Source: Rhodovulum adriaticum (GTDB taxonomy: Bacteria; Pseudomonadota; Alphaproteobacteria; Rhodobacterales; Rhodobacteraceae). From it: 64,000 nucleotides of DNA. Within the stretch, counting starts at the first letter, position 1; each line of letters opens with the position of its first letter. A program made the translations under genes and the position numbers. Positions 8,012 to 18,201 of this stretch are shown here, piece after piece. The DNA lies in the NCBI RefSeq assembly GCF_004345735.1, contig NZ_SLXL01000012.1, positions 27,962 to 91,961 on the forward strand, read 5' to 3'. The notes beneath the pieces are model-generated. The model saw only the letters and a program-made list of their open reading frames with translations. It did not search any database and had not been told where the DNA came from.

Positions 8012-9961
8012 ATGACCGAACCGACCTATCCGCCCAGCGAGGAATTCGCCAAGGCCGCGCATATCGACGCGGCCAAGTACGAAGAGATGTACAAGGCCTC
8101 GGTCCAGGACCCCGACACGTTCTGGGCAGAGCATGGCAAGCGAATCGACTGGATCAAGCCCTATACCGAGGTGAAGAACACCAACTTCGACATGGGCGAG
8201 GTGGAGATTCACTGGTTCCGGGACGGCACCCTGAACGTGGCGGCCAACTGTATCGACCGGCATCTGGCCAAGCGCGCGAACCAGACGGCGATCATCTTTG
8301 TCCCGGACGAGCCGGGCGACCCGGTGCAGCACATCACCTATGCCGAACTGCATGAAAAGGTGAACCGCTTTGCCAACGTGCTGCTGTCCCAGGGCGTGAT
8401 GCGCGGCGACCGGGTGGTGATCTACCTGCCCATGATCCCCGAGGCCGCCTATGCGATGCTGGCCTGCGCGCGGATCGGCGCGATCCACTCGATCGTGTTC
8501 GCCGGTTTCTCGGCCGACGGCCTGGCCAACCGGATCAACGACTGTGGCGCCAAGGTGGTCATCACCGCCGACACCGCCCCCCGCGGCGGTCGCAAGACCA
8601 ACCTGAAATCGAACACCGACGCGGCGCTGCTGCACTGTTCCGACAAGGTGCGCTGCATGGTGGTGAAACACACCGGCGACCAAACCACCTGGATCGACGG
8701 GCGCGACGTGGACGTGCTGGCGCTGATGGAACATGCCAGCCCCGACTGCCCCGCCCGTGAACTGGAGGCCGAGCACCCGCTGTTCATCCTCTACACCTCT
8801 GGCTCCACCGGCAAGCCCAAGGGCGTTGTGCACAGCTCGGGCGGCTATCTGGTCTATGCCTCGATGACGATGGAATACACCTTCGACTATCACGAGGGGG
8901 ACATCTTCTGGTGCACGGCCGATGTGGGCTGGGTCACCGGCCACAGCTACATCGTCTACGGGCCGCTGGCCAACGGCGCGACCACGGTGATGTTCGAGGG
9001 CGTGCCGACCTACCCGGATGCGGGCCGTTTCTGGCAGGTCTGCCAGGATCTGAAGGTCAACCAGTTCTACACCGCCCCCACCGCGATCCGCGCGCTGATG
9101 GGCCAGGGCCCCGAATGGGTGGACAAGTACGACCTGTCCAGCCTCAAGGTGCTGGGCTCGGTCGGCGAACCGATCAACCCCGAGGCCTGGAACTGGTACA
9201 ACGACCATGTCGGCAAGGGGAAATGCCCCATCGTCGACACTTGGTGGCAGACCGAAACCGGCGGCCACCTGATCACCCCCCTGCCCGGCGCCACGCCGCT
9301 GAAACCCGGCTCTGCGACGCGCCCCTTCTTCGGGGTGCAGCCGGTCATCCTGGAACCCGAATCGGGCAAGGAGATCGACACGACCGAGGCCGAGGGCGTT
9401 CTGTGCCTGAAGGACAGCTGGCCCGGCCAGATGCGCACGGTCTGGGGCGATCATCAGCGCTTTCAGGACACGTATTTCAGCCACTACAAGGGCTACTACT
9501 TCTCCGGTGACGGGTGCCGGCGCGATGCGGACGGCTATTACTGGATCACCGGCCGCGTGGATGACGTGATCAACGTGTCCGGCCACCGGATGGGCACGGC
9601 AGAGGTCGAATCGGCCCTGGTCGCCCATGCGGATGTGGCCGAAGCCGCGGTTGTGGGCTACCCGCATGAAATCAAGGGCCAGGGCATCTACGCCTATGTC
9701 ACCCTGATGAACGGCGTCGAACCCAGCGACGAGCTGCGCAAAGAGCTTGAGAAATGGGTCCGTACCGAGATCGGCCCGATCGCCAAGCCCGACCTGATCC
9801 AGTGGTCGCCCGGCCTGCCCAAGACCCGTTCGGGCAAGATCATGCGCCGCATCCTGCGCAAGATCGCCGAAAACGACTACGGCAGCCTGGGCGACACCTC
9901 GACCCTGGCCGATCCCTCTGTGGTCGATGACCTGATCGCGAACCGGATGAACAAGGGCTGA
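8012..9961 (+). CDS. acs: Acetyl-CoA synthetase (acetate--CoA ligase)
   Basis: 649 residues, close to E. coli Acs (652). It forms acetyl-CoA from acetate, ATP and CoA through acetyl-AMP in the cytosol. ANL-family motifs are in order: [10 protein letters not shown] (P-loop), [10 protein letters not shown] (the Trp that limits the acyl pocket to acetate/propionate), the [21 protein letters not shown] hinge region, and a C-terminal [11 protein letters not shown] with the lysine that is classically acetylated by Pat-type enzymes. The start at 8012 has GGATTTGGAG in front; an in-frame upstream ATG at 7949 would place the livF-acs hairpin inside the gene and is rejected. Last gene of the importer operon, probably controlled by the RamB-type regulator. 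Confidence 0.96.
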   Translation: MTEPTYPPSEEFAKAAHIDAAKYEEMYKASVQDPDTFWAEHGKRIDWIKPYTEVKNTNFDMGEVEIHWFRDGTLNVAANCIDRHLAKRANQTAIIFVPDEPGDPVQHITYAELHEKVNRFANVLLSQGVMRGDRVVIYLPMIPEAAYAMLACARIGAIHSIVFAGFSADGLANRINDCGAKVVITADTAPRGGRKTNLKSNTDAALLHCSDKVRCMVVKHTGDQTTWIDGRDVDVLALMEHASPDCPARELEAEHPLFILYTSGSTGKPKGVVHSSGGYLVYASMTMEYTFDYHEGDIFWCTADVGWVTGHSYIVYGPLANGATTVMFEGVPTYPDAGRFWQVCQDLKVNQFYTAPTAIRALMGQGPEWVDKYDLSSLKVLGSVGEPINPEAWNWYNDHVGKGKCPIVDTWWQTETGGHLITPLPGATPLKPGSATRPFFGVQPVILEPESGKEIDTTEAEGVLCLKDSWPGQMRTVWGDHQRFQDTYFSHYKGYYFSGDGCRRDADGYYWITGRVDDVINVSGHRMGTAEVESALVAHADVAEAAVVGYPHEIKGQGIYAYVTLMNGVEPSDELRKELEKWVRTEIGPIAKPDLIQWSPGLPKTRSGKIMRRILRKIAENDYGSLGDTSTLADPSVVDDLIANRMNKG

Positions 9962-9981
9962 TCCCCAGCCCCGCGGCATCG

Positions 9982-10012
9982 AAAGGGCCGGTGCGATGGC
10001 ACCGGCCCTTTT
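9982..10012 (+). terminator. Rho-independent terminator of acs
   Basis: Perfect 13-bp stem AAAGGGCCGGTGC / GCACCGGCCCTTT with a GATG loop and a short T-run, 21 bases after the acs stop. Confidence 0.85.
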
Positions 10013-10070
10013 CCATACGTCCCGCGCGGACGACCCGCCGGATCAATCCGGTGCCGGACCGTTCCGCAAA

Positions 10071-10220
10071 TCAGCACCCCGGCGGCGTCACCGTTCCCAT
10101 TTCGCTGATCTCGCTCACACCGGGTTCGCATTCGCTCACCGGCTCTTGGGCGCAGGCAGCCAGCAGGGCCACCACCCCGAAGCCGAGAATCAGGCCCCGA
10201 ACCTTCTTGCTGCGTGTCAT
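10071..10220 (-). CDS. Small lipoprotein, 49 residues
   Basis: A short gene on the minus strand: basic start MTRSKKVRG, hydrophobic helix, then the lipobox LAAC with the acylated cysteine at about residue 23, and a 26-residue acidic, Cys-containing mature tail. A GGGAGA ribosome site lies 7 bases before the ATG. A perfect FnrL-type box (10288-10301) is centred about 74 bases upstream of the start, which suggests induction under low oxygen. Function unknown; it resembles the tiny hypothetical lipoproteins that recur in this bacterial group. Confidence 0.7.
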   Translation of the reverse strand: MTRSKKVRGLILGFGVVALLAACAQEPVSECEPGVSEISEMGTVTPPGC

Positions 10221-10287
10221 CGATATCTCCCTTTTCAGTCGAGCTTGACGCCCAAAAATGAACTACACCGTTCAGTAAAGGTTTGCC

Positions 10288-10301
10288 TTGATCCGGATCA
10301 A
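10288..10301 (-). promoter_or_regulatory. FnrL box upstream of the small lipoprotein gene
   Basis: TTGATCCGGATCAA is a perfect match to the FNR/FnrL consensus TTGAT-N4-ATCAA. It lies between the transaminase stop (10318) and the lipoprotein start (10220). If centred at -41.5, transcription would begin near 10253, giving a leader of about 33 bases. Confidence 0.65.
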
Positions 10302-10317
10302 GACCTGTCCGGCAGGA

Positions 10318-11643
10318 TCAGTCCAGCCCGCGCAAAACCTCGCCCAGGGTGTCCACGATGCGGTCGATCTGGGCCTTGTCGATCATCAGCGGCGGGGACA
10401 GGGCGATGATGTCGCCGGTGGTGCGAATCATCAGCCCCTTTTCGTAGGCGTCCAGGAACGCAGCAAAGGCACGCTTGGTCGGCGCGCCCGGAATCGGCGC
10501 CAGTTCCACCGCACCGACAAGCCCCATGTTGCGAATATCGATAACGTGGGGCAGGTCCTTCAGCGAATGCAGCGCCTCCTCCCAATAGGGGGCCAGGGTG
10601 GCGGCGTTTTCGAACAGCCCCTCTTCGCGATAGGTGTCCAGCGTGGCCAGGCCCGCCGCGGCGGCAATGGGGTTGCCGGAATAAGTATAGCCGTGGAACA
10701 GTTCGATCAGGTGTTCCGGCCCCTCCATGAAGGCGTCGTGAATCGCCGGTGTCGTCAGAACCGCCCCCATGGGAATCACCCCGTTGGTCAGCCCCTTGGC
10801 GGTGGTCATCATGTCAGGCAGCACCCCGAAATAGTCGGCAGCGAAACTGGCGCCCAGCCGCCCGAACCCGGTAATCACCTCGTCGAAGATCAACAGGATA
10901 CCGTGTTTCGCCGTGATCTCGCGCAGGCGTTCCAGATAGCCCTTGGGCGGCAGCAGAACGCCGGTGGACCCGGCCATGGGTTCCACGATTACCGCGGCAA
11001 TGGTCTCGGCCCCGTGCAGGGCGACGATGCGCTCCAGCTCGTCGGCCAGATGCGCGCCGTGTTCCGGTTGCCCCCTGGAAAAGGCGTTCTCGGGCAGGTG
11101 GGTATGCGGCAAATGATCGACGCCGGTCAGCAAGGCCCCGTAAACCTTGCGGTTATTGACGATCCCGCCCACCGAAATGCCGCCGAAATTCACCCCGTGA
11201 TAACCCCGCTCGCGCCCGATCAGGCGGGTGCGCTGCCCCTCGCCCCGGGCGCGGTGATAGGCGATGGCGATCTTCAGCGCGGTCTCGACCGACTCGGACC
11301 CCGAATTGGTGAAGAACACATGCTCCATCCCCTCGGGCGCCATGTCGCGCAGCGCGCTGGCCAGTTCGAATGCCTTGGGATGGCCCATCTGAAAGGCCGG
11401 GGCATAATCCAGTTCCCCCGCCTGCGCCTGGATCGCCTGCGTGATCTTCGGCCGGCAATGGCCCGCGTTGCAGCACCACAGACCGGCGGTGCCGTCCAGC
11501 ACCTCGCGCCCGTCGGCGGTGTGGTAGAACATCCCCTCTGCGCCAACCAGCATGCGCGGCGCCTTCTTGAACTGGCGGTTCGCGGTGAACGGCATCCAGA
11601 AGGCGGACAGGTCGTTGGGCACGGGTTTGCGATCAAGCGCCAT
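10318..11643 (-). CDS. Omega-amino acid--pyruvate aminotransferase (class III)
   Basis: 441 residues, the usual length of omega-amino acid:pyruvate transaminases such as beta-alanine--pyruvate aminotransferase. Class III motifs are present: TNSGSESVETALK for phosphate binding, the pyridoxal aspartate D254 in LIFDEVITGFGR, and Schiff-base lysine K283 in TTAKGLTNG. The N-terminal FWMPFTANRQFK is typical of this subgroup. It moves the amino group of beta-alanine or other omega-amines to pyruvate. The start has GGAG 6 bases upstream. It stands alone on the minus strand, so the physiological amine cannot be told from context. Confidence 0.9.
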   Translation of the reverse strand: MALDRKPVPNDLSAFWMPFTANRQFKKAPRMLVGAEGMFYHTADGREVLDGTAGLWCCNAGHCRPKITQAIQAQAGELDYAPAFQMGHPKAFELASALRDMAPEGMEHVFFTNSGSESVETALKIAIAYHRARGEGQRTRLIGRERGYHGVNFGGISVGGIVNNRKVYGALLTGVDHLPHTHLPENAFSRGQPEHGAHLADELERIVALHGAETIAAVIVEPMAGSTGVLLPPKGYLERLREITAKHGILLIFDEVITGFGRLGASFAADYFGVLPDMMTTAKGLTNGVIPMGAVLTTPAIHDAFMEGPEHLIELFHGYTYSGNPIAAAAGLATLDTYREEGLFENAATLAPYWEEALHSLKDLPHVIDIRNMGLVGAVELAPIPGAPTKRAFAAFLDAYEKGLMIRTTGDIIALSPPLMIDKAQIDRIVDTLGEVLRGLD

Positions 11644-11907
11644 GAGTCACTCCAGTATCTTGGGTCGCCCGCGGACGGACGACCCGGTTGCAATTTTCCG
11701 AAAGGATGGGCTGTTGATTATGAAATGAAAAGAAAAATCCCTGCCCGATGAGGGCCTTGGCCCCGCCAAACGCATGCCTGCAAGGGCAAAAAGCGCCCTG
11801 ATCCGCTTTCCTTGGGTTTTTCCCTCGCGTATAAGCGGCCCAATTCCAACGCAGGATGCGGGCGCGCCCAGGCCGGGCGGCAAACGCGCAAGCGATCGAG
11901 GACTGGC

Positions 11908-12393
11908 ATGACGAAAACTTCCCACGAGTCGGACGTGGCCTTCATTCAGGCGCTGGCGGAACTGCTGCGCGAGCACGACCTGACCGAGCTTCAGGTCAAG
12001 CGCGAATACGGCGAGGACGACTCGCTGGATGTGCGGGTGTCGCGCAGCGCCCCGGTGGCCGCGCCGGTTCAGGTGGCCGCCCCCGCCGCCCCGGCCCCCG
12101 CGCCCGCCGCCACCCCGGCACCCGCCGCAGAGGCCCCGGCCGAGGATCCCGCGCTGCACCCCGGCGCCGTGACCTCGCCCATGGTCGGCACCGCCTATCT
12201 GCAACCCGAACCGGGCGCCGATTCCTTCGTCAAGGTTGGCGATGCGGTCAAGGAAGGGCAGACCCTGCTGATCGTCGAGGCCATGAAGACGATGAACCAC
12301 ATCCCCGCGCCCAGTTCCGGCACCGTCAAGCGTATCCTGGTCGAGGACGGCGCGCCGGTGGAATTCGGCGCCCCCCTGATGATCATCGAATAA
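11908..12393 (+). CDS. accB: Acetyl-CoA carboxylase biotin carboxyl carrier protein
   Basis: 161 residues. An N-terminal helical part ([17 protein letters not shown]) is joined by an Ala/Pro-rich flexible linker (residues ~48-80) to the biotinyl domain, with biotinylated K127 in EAMKTMN. The usual AMKM is AMKT here, a variant seen in related species. ATG 11908 is the first start compatible with the family; the 264 bases between it and the transaminase start (11643) show no other gene. It is followed after 10 bases by accC; the two carry the first step of fatty acid synthesis. Confidence 0.95.
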   Translation: MTKTSHESDVAFIQALAELLREHDLTELQVKREYGEDDSLDVRVSRSAPVAAPVQVAAPAAPAPAPAATPAPAAEAPAEDPALHPGAVTSPMVGTAYLQPEPGADSFVKVGDAVKEGQTLLIVEAMKTMNHIPAPSSGTVKRILVEDGAPVEFGAPLMIIE

Positions 12394-12403
12394 GGCCCCG
12401 CGC

Positions 12404-13753
12404 ATGTTCGAGAAAATTCTCATCGCCAACCGGGGGGAAATCGCGCTGCGCGTCATCCGCGCCTGCCGCGAAATGGGCATCCGCTCTGTTGCGGTGCACT
12501 CCACCGCCGACGCCGACGCCATGCATGTGCGTATGGCCGACGAAAGCGTCTGCATCGGCCCGCCCGCCGGCACCGACAGCTACCTGTCGATTCCCGCGAT
12601 CATCTCGGCCTGTGAAATCACCGGCGCACAGGCGATCCATCCCGGCTATGGCTTCTTGTCGGAAAACGCCCGTTTCGTGCAGATCGTCGAGGATCACGGC
12701 CTGACCTTCATCGGCCCCTCGGCGGAACATATTCGCATGATGGGCGACAAGATCACCGCTAAGGAAACCATGAAGGCCCTTGGCGTGCCCTGCGTGCCCG
12801 GGTCCGACGGCGGCGTGCCCGACCTGGAAACCGCCCGCACCGTGGCCGCAGAAATCGGCTATCCGGTCATCATCAAGGCCACCGCTGGCGGCGGTGGGCG
12901 CGGGATGAAGCTGGCCCGCACCGCCGATGATCTGGACCATGCCTTTCAGACCGCCCGGGCCGAGGCGAAATCCGCCTTCGGCAATGACGAGGTCTATATC
13001 GAGAAATACCTAGGCCAGCCGCGCCATATCGAGATTCAGGTCTTTGGCGACGGCAAGGGCCGCGCGGTGCATCTGGGCGAGCGGGATTGCTCGCTGCAGC
13101 GGCGCCACCAGAAGGTGTTCGAAGAGGCCCCCGGCCCCGCCATCGACGCCGAAACCCGTGCGCGCATCGGCAAGACCTGTGCCGAGGCGGTCGCCAAGAT
13201 CAACTATATCGGCGCGGGCACGATCGAATTCCTGTACGAAAACGGCGAGTTCTACTTCATCGAGATGAACACCCGCCTGCAAGTGGAACACCCCGTCACC
13301 GAGGCAATCTTCGGTGTGGACCTGGTGCGTGAACAGATCCGCGTCGCCGAGGGACAGCCGCTGTCCTTCACCCAGGACGAGCTGGAGCTGAACGGCCACG
13401 CCATCGAGGTACGCATCAACGCCGAGCGGGTGCCGCAATTCGCCCCCTGCCCCGGCAAGATTACCGCCTATCACGCGCCGGGCGGCCTGGGCGTGCGGAT
13501 GGATTCGGCGCTGTATGACGGCTATTCGATCCCGCCCTATTACGACAGCCTGATCGGCAAGCTGATCGTGCACGGCCGCGACCGGGGCGAGGCGCTGGCG
13601 CGTCTGAACCGCGCGTTGGGTGAGTTGATCGTGGATGGCGTCGATACCACCGTGCCCCTGTTCACCGCGCTGCTGCGCGAACCCGAGATCCTGCGCGGCG
13701 ATTACGACATCCACTGGCTGGAACGCTGGTTGGAGTCCGGCCCCGAATTGTAA
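12404..13753 (+). CDS. accC: Acetyl-CoA carboxylase, biotin carboxylase subunit
   Basis: 449 residues, the same length as E. coli AccC. It begins [23 protein letters not shown]-grasp features [10 protein letters not shown], the [14 protein letters not shown] active-site stretch and the C-terminal [12 protein letters not shown] are intact. It carboxylates the biotin on AccB. Co-transcribed with accB (10-base gap) and probably with aat, 26 bases downstream. The carboxyltransferase genes accA and accD are not in the window, as is usual. Confidence 0.96.
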   Translation: MFEKILIANRGEIALRVIRACREMGIRSVAVHSTADADAMHVRMADESVCIGPPAGTDSYLSIPAIISACEITGAQAIHPGYGFLSENARFVQIVEDHGLTFIGPSAEHIRMMGDKITAKETMKALGVPCVPGSDGGVPDLETARTVAAEIGYPVIIKATAGGGGRGMKLARTADDLDHAFQTARAEAKSAFGNDEVYIEKYLGQPRHIEIQVFGDGKGRAVHLGERDCSLQRRHQKVFEEAPGPAIDAETRARIGKTCAEAVAKINYIGAGTIEFLYENGEFYFIEMNTRLQVEHPVTEAIFGVDLVREQIRVAEGQPLSFTQDELELNGHAIEVRINAERVPQFAPCPGKITAYHAPGGLGVRMDSALYDGYSIPPYYDSLIGKLIVHGRDRGEALARLNRALGELIVDGVDTTVPLFTALLREPEILRGDYDIHWLERWLESGPEL

Positions 13754-13779
13754 GGGGCGGCCCCGCCGGGGCGGAAGCG

Positions 13780-14424
13780 ATGGACGACACGCGCCTGACG
13801 CCCGAGTTGCTGTTGCACGCCTATGCGGCGGGCATCTTTCCCATGTCCGAATCGCGGGACGATCCGGATATCTTCTGGGTGGAACCGCGACTGCGTGGCA
13901 TCCTTCCGCTGGATGGTTTTCACATTTCCCGCAGCTTGCGCCATACCCTCCGGCGCGCGCCCTTCACGATCCGCACCGATACCGATTTCGCAGGGGTGGT
14001 CCGGGGATGCGCCGACCGCGAGGAAACCTGGATCAACGCCACCATCTTTGACCTGTACGCCGCACTGCACGCGATGGGCCATGCCCATTCGCTGGAGGTC
14101 TGGGAGGGCGATACGCTGGTCGGCGGCGTCTACGGGGTCGCCCTGGGCGGCGCCTTCTTCGGCGAAAGCATGTTCTCACGCCGCACCGACGCATCCAAGG
14201 TGGCGCTCGCCTACCTGGTGGATCGCCTGCGGCAGGGCGGTTTCACGCTGTTCGATACGCAGTTCCTGACCGATCACCTGGCCAGCCTGGGCGGGATAGA
14301 AATCAGCCGCGACGACTACCGCGCCCGCCTGGCCGCCGCCCTGAAGGTCAGGGCCGGGTTTCACTGGGCCGGGCCGTTGCCCTCGCCCGAAACGTTGTTA
14401 CAGCGCAGCACCCAGACATCGTAG
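13780..14424 (+). CDS. aat: Leucyl/phenylalanyl-tRNA--protein transferase
   Basis: 214 residues. It starts [24 protein letters not shown] and has the family motifs [22 protein letters not shown] and [20 protein letters not shown]. It adds Leu or Phe from tRNA to proteins with N-terminal Lys/Arg, feeding the N-end rule pathway; ClpX and ClpP are encoded 2-4 kb away, although this pathway normally uses ClpS-ClpA. Its last 64 bases overlap the convergent DUF2155 gene. Confidence 0.95.
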   Translation: MDDTRLTPELLLHAYAAGIFPMSESRDDPDIFWVEPRLRGILPLDGFHISRSLRHTLRRAPFTIRTDTDFAGVVRGCADREETWINATIFDLYAALHAMGHAHSLEVWEGDTLVGGVYGVALGGAFFGESMFSRRTDASKVALAYLVDRLRQGGFTLFDTQFLTDHLASLGGIEISRDDYRARLAAALKVRAGFHWAGPLPSPETLLQRSTQTS

Positions 14425-14957
14425 CGCGGGTGGTCCAACGGGTTCAGCGCCGGGCTGGAGGCCAGCATCCACCCAGAAAACAACGCCCCGTCCCGGCCAT
14501 CCTCAAAGATCGTCAGATAGGCATAGGCGTCCGAGGCCGGGTTGTCCTCGGGGTAGCGGCATTCGCCCAGGGTCACCGCCAGCCGCCCCACGCGCCCGGT
14601 CTGCCCAGGCTGCAGGTTCAGGTCCAGCGTTTCGCCGGCCATCTTGTCCAGCCCGCGCAGCACCGCGCCATCGGGGGCGACGGCAGCCACGATACGGGGT
14701 GTGGCCGGCGGGTCGTCCATTTCCAGCAGAATGCCGTTTTCGATGGGCTGGTCATACATTTCCAGCGGTCCGCTTTCGGGCTGCAAGGGGTCCATGTCCA
14801 GCGGACCGATTTCCAGGTCCATCTCTGGCAGGTCGTCCAGCGGCGCAGCGTTCCACCCCTCGGGCGACCAGCCGGATAGCGGGGCTTGCCCCGTTTCCTG
14901 GGCCGCAACAGGCACAGCGGACAGGGCCAGCGAAAGGAGTGCCGCACGCCAGGTCAC
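14361..14957 (-). CDS. DUF2155 exported protein
   Basis: 198 residues with a signal peptide ([20 protein letters not shown]), an acidic Met/Asp/Pro-rich segment of short near-repeats ([17 protein letters not shown]), then the DUF2155 domain ending in [14 protein letters not shown]. The GTG start overlaps the mlaD stop (GTGA, 14954-14957). Function unknown; the constant neighbour of mlaD suggests an envelope role. The 3' end overlaps aat on the other strand by 64 bases. Confidence 0.88.
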   Translation of the reverse strand: MTWRAALLSLALSAVPVAAQETGQAPLSGWSPEGWNAAPLDDLPEMDLEIGPLDMDPLQPESGPLEMYDQPIENGILLEMDDPPATPRIVAAVAPDGAVLRGLDKMAGETLDLNLQPGQTGRVGRLAVTLGECRYPEDNPASDAYAYLTIFEDGRDGALFSGWMLASSPALNPLDHPRYDVWVLRCNNVSGEGNGPAQ

Positions 14958-15412
14958 GGGGTATCCTCGCCAGAGGATACGAACTTCAGCAACAGGCTTA
15001 TCAGGCTTACCGCGCCCTGCGTGTCCAGCATTTCGTCCCCGGGTTCCAGATCAAAGGGCGACCCGCCGGGCACGAGTTCAAGGAAGGTGCCGCCCAGCAG
15101 CCCCTCGGACGCGACAACGGCGGTGCTGTCATCGGGCAGGACGATATCGTCTTTCACGGTAAAGCGGGCATCGGCGCGAAATGTCTGCGGGTTCAGATCC
15201 AACCCGGTGACGGTGCCGACCTTGACGCCGGCCAGCCGCACATCGGTCCCGACCGAAACCCCCTCGGCAGAGCGGAAACTGGCGGTCAGTTCATACTGCC
15301 CGTCCGCCCCCGCGCCCAACCCGGCCGAGTTCGCGGCATAGACCAGGAATCCAAACGCCAGCGCCAGAACGGCGCCACCTGCCAGTACCTCGGAGGGGCT
15401 GTTCTCGGCCAT
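14954..15412 (-). CDS. mlaD: MlaD-like lipid-transport substrate-binding protein
   Basis: 152 residues. One N-terminal membrane helix (residues ~9-30, VLAGGAVLALAFGFLVYA) is followed by an MCE domain (YELTASFRSAEGVSVGTDVRLAGVKVGTV). In the Mla system this membrane-anchored MCE protein carries phospholipid between inner and outer membranes. No mlaE, mlaF, mlaC or mlaB lies here; in this bacterial group they are often elsewhere. It sits between the NDUFA12 and DUF2155 genes with 2-base and overlapping junctions, so all three form one operon. Confidence 0.92.
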   Translation of the reverse strand: MAENSPSEVLAGGAVLALAFGFLVYAANSAGLGAGADGQYELTASFRSAEGVSVGTDVRLAGVKVGTVTGLDLNPQTFRADARFTVKDDIVLPDDSTAVVASEGLLGGTFLELVPGGSPFDLEPGDEMLDTQGAVSLISLLLKFVSSGEDTP

Positions 15413-15414
15413 GG

Positions 15415-15798
15415 TTATTCGGGCTGCCATGCCTCGTAGTCGCGCCGCTCTGCCGGTTGTGCCTGGCGCAGCGATCCGGTCGGCGCATAGGCCATCGGCG
15501 TGCCGGTCAGGTTGGCCACATGCGGTTTCTGCCACGGCTTGGTCGGCAGCGGCGCCTCTGTCGGGGGCGCGTCATAGGTGTGATGCAGCCAACCGTGCCA
15601 ATCGGGCGACACGCGGCTGGCCTCGTTTTCGCCGTTATAGATCACCCAGCGGCGCTTGCCGTCGCGGGACTGGTAGAACACGTTGCCCTGATCGTCCTCG
15701 CCAACCTTCTGACCATGGCGCGCAGTGAAAAGCCGGGTGCCGATGGTTTCGCCGTTCCACCAGATGACGTATTTCAGCAGGCTGTCGATCACGCCCAT
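15415..15798 (-). CDS. NADH:ubiquinone oxidoreductase accessory subunit NDUFA12
   Basis: 127 residues. The NDUFA12/B17.2 signature is clear: [31 protein letters not shown], then [28 protein letters not shown]. It is a supernumerary complex I subunit kept only in alphaproteobacteria and mitochondria. Start 15798 was chosen because the longer in-frame extension has no family similarity, and GAGGAG precedes this ATG. First gene of the NDUFA12-mlaD-DUF2155 operon. Confidence 0.95.
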   Translation of the reverse strand: MGVIDSLLKYVIWWNGETIGTRLFTARHGQKVGEDDQGNVFYQSRDGKRRWVIYNGENEASRVSPDWHGWLHHTYDAPPTEAPLPTKPWQKPHVANLTGTPMAYAPTGSLRQAQPAERRDYEAWQPE

Positions 15799-15961
15799 GG
15801 GCTCCTCCCGATCCTTTGGGACTGTATGGCGCATGCGCGCCTCTAGGTCCAGTGCCCCGCATACGATGGCGCACCGACGATGCGGGTGTTTGGCCAAGGA
15901 CAGTCTTGCGATGGCACTGGCCGCCCCGCCCCCGTGGGGATCACGGGACGCCCGGTCGGGA

Positions 15962-17227
15962 TCACCCGGCGCTTGCGCCGCCCTTCTTGTGATCGACGTA
16001 GATCATCAGCGGGGCCGCGTCGGAATTCACCGTCTCGTCGTTGACCACGACCTCTTCGACGCCCTCCATGCCGGGCAAGTCGAACATCGTGTCCAGCAGG
16101 ATATCCTCCAGGATCGAGCGCAGGCCACGCGCGCCGGTCTTGCGGGCAATCGCCCGCTTGGCGATGGCCGTCAGCGCGTCGTCGGTGAAGGTCAGCTTGA
16201 CATCTTCCAGCTCGAACAGGCGCTGGTACTGACGAACAAGGGCGTTCTTGGGCTTGGTCAGGATTTCAACCAGCGCGTCCTCGTCCAGATCCTGCAGCGT
16301 GGCGATCACGGGCAGACGGCCGACGAATTCCGGGATCAGGCCGAACTTCAGCAGGTCTTCGGGTTCCAGCTCCTTGAACATCTCGCCCACGCCGCGGGTA
16401 TCGTTCGCCTTCACATCGGCGCCAAAGCCGATGGCAGACCCCTTGCCGCGCTGCGCGATGATCTTTTCCAGCCCGGCAAAGGCGCCGCCGCAGATGAACA
16501 GGATGTTGGTGGTGTCCACCTGCAGGAATTCCTGCTGCGGATGCTTGCGCCCGCCCTGCGGCGGCACGCTGGCAACCGTACCCTCCATGATCTTGAGCAG
16601 GGCCTGTTGCACGCCCTCGCCCGACACGTCGCGGGTGATGGACGGGTTGTCGGACTTGCGCGTGATCTTGTCGACCTCGTCGATATAGACGATGCCGCGC
16701 TGCGCGCGTTCGACATTGTATTCGCTGGCCTGAAGCAGTTTCAGGATGATGTTTTCCGCATCCTCGCCGACATAGCCCGCCTCGGTCAGGGTGGTGGCAT
16801 CGGCCATGGTAAAGGGCACGTCCAGAATGCGCGCCAGCGTCTGCGCCAACAGCGTCTTGCCGCAGCCGGTCGGCCCGATCAGCAGGATGTTCGACTTGGC
16901 CAGTTCGATGTCGCCGGATTTGCCGACATGGTTCAGCCGCTTGTAGTGGTTGTGCACCGCGACCGACAATACGCGTTTGGCGTGGGCCTGGCCGATCACG
17001 TAATCGTCCAGCACCTCGCAGATTTCCTTGGGCGTCGGCACACCCTCGGAGGATTTCAGCCCCGCGGATTTGGTCTCTTCGCGGATGATGTCCATGCACA
17101 GCTCGACGCATTCGTCGCAGATGAACACGGTCGGTCCGGCGATCAGCTTGCGCACCTCGTGCTGACTCTTGCCGCAGAACGAGCAGTAGAGCGTGTTTTT
17201 CGAGTCGCTGCCGGAAGTATTCGCCAT
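15962..17227 (-). CDS. clpX: ATP-dependent Clp protease ATP-binding subunit ClpX
   Basis: 421 residues. The N-terminal zinc-binding domain has C15, C18, C37 and C40; Walker A is GPTGCGKT; the IGF loop that docks on ClpP reads AIGFGAD. Hexameric unfoldase feeding ClpP; in alphaproteobacteria it also removes cell-cycle regulators. Start 17227 is preceded by AGAGGA. It lies 169 bases downstream of clpP on the same strand; a hairpin at 17294-17316 lies between. Confidence 0.97.
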   Translation of the reverse strand: MANTSGSDSKNTLYCSFCGKSQHEVRKLIAGPTVFICDECVELCMDIIREETKSAGLKSSEGVPTPKEICEVLDDYVIGQAHAKRVLSVAVHNHYKRLNHVGKSGDIELAKSNILLIGPTGCGKTLLAQTLARILDVPFTMADATTLTEAGYVGEDAENIILKLLQASEYNVERAQRGIVYIDEVDKITRKSDNPSITRDVSGEGVQQALLKIMEGTVASVPPQGGRKHPQQEFLQVDTTNILFICGGAFAGLEKIIAQRGKGSAIGFGADVKANDTRGVGEMFKELEPEDLLKFGLIPEFVGRLPVIATLQDLDEDALVEILTKPKNALVRQYQRLFELEDVKLTFTDDALTAIAKRAIARKTGARGLRSILEDILLDTMFDLPGMEGVEEVVVNDETVNSDAAPLMIYVDHKKGGASAG

Positions 17228-17396
17228 GTCGGTCCTCTGGGCTTTCTGACTGGCCCGCCTTGCGGAGGGGGGACGTTGCATCCGAACGCCCCTGACCTGT
17301 CAGCGTAGGACAGGTCGTTTCAGGGCACAACGCCAAAATCCGGGGCGTCGTGCGGGTGAAAAACCGGGCGCGCGCAGGCCCGCCCGGCCAGATGTA

Positions 17397-18029
17397 TCAG
17401 CTGGCGCCGTCTTCAAGCGCCTCGCGGCTGTCGACGATTTCGTCGATCAGGCCCCACGCCTTGGCAGCCTCGGGATCCATGAAATTGTCGCGCTCCAGCG
17501 CGTCGACCACGGCCTGGAATTCCTGGCCCGTGTGTTTCACGTAGATCTGGTTCAGCCGGTCCTTCAGCTTTTGCGTTTCTTGGGCGTGGATCATGATATC
17601 CGTCGCCTGCCCCTGATAGCCGCCCGAGGGCTGGTGCACCATGATGCGCGAGTTGGGCAACGAGAACCGCATGCCCGGCGCCCCCGCCGCCAGCAGCAGC
17701 GACCCCATCGAGGCCGCCTGGCCGACAACCAGCGTCGACACCTTGGGCTTGATGTATTGCATCGTGTCGTAGATCGACAGGCCCGAGGTGACGACACCGC
17801 CGGGGCTGTTGATATACATCGAGATGTCCTTGGTCGGGTTCTCCGCCTCAAGGTGCAGCAACTGCGCCACGATCAGGCTGGCCATCCCGTCATGGACCGG
17901 CCCGGTGACGAAGATGATCCGTTCCTTCAGCAGGCGCGAAAAGATGTCATAGGCCCGCTCGCCGCGCGAGGTCTGCTCGACCACCATGGGCACGAGGTTG
18001 TTCATGTAATGCTCGATCGGATCGGTCAT
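17397..18029 (-). CDS. clpP: ATP-dependent Clp protease proteolytic subunit ClpP
   Basis: 210 residues. The catalytic Ser107 in [11 protein letters not shown] and His132 in IMVHQPSGG are in place, as is the downstream acidic region. It forms the barrel protease that works with ClpX (next gene) or ClpA. It is transcribed first of the pair, away from the photolyase-like gene. Confidence 0.97.
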   Translation of the reverse strand: MTDPIEHYMNNLVPMVVEQTSRGERAYDIFSRLLKERIIFVTGPVHDGMASLIVAQLLHLEAENPTKDISMYINSPGGVVTSGLSIYDTMQYIKPKVSTLVVGQAASMGSLLLAAGAPGMRFSLPNSRIMVHQPSGGYQGQATDIMIHAQETQKLKDRLNQIYVKHTGQEFQAVVDALERDNFMDPEAAKAWGLIDEIVDSREALEDGAS

Positions 18030-18201
18030 GTGTGCCTGCCTTCGATGTTCAATGGGACAGAACTAGTCCCGGGTGCCAAACGGAGTCTTAGTGCCGCGCC
18101 CGGACCCCTGCAAGGGCAGGCGGGCGGTTTCGCGCCATGCGGTTGATCCGCACGCCCGGCGCGATAACTGACAGGCAAACGGCCCGCGAAAGAGGCACAG
18201 A

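Noticed and set aside
17294..17316. Hairpin GACCTGTC-N7-GACAGGTC between clpP and clpX
   Set aside because: Not called a terminator: no T-run on the minus strand, where both genes are transcribed. It might be an operator but nothing supports it.
18130..18146. TTGATCCGCACGCC upstream of the photolyase-like gene as an FNR box
   Set aside because: The second half-site (ATCAA) is missing, unlike the two perfect boxes at 10288 and 30651.
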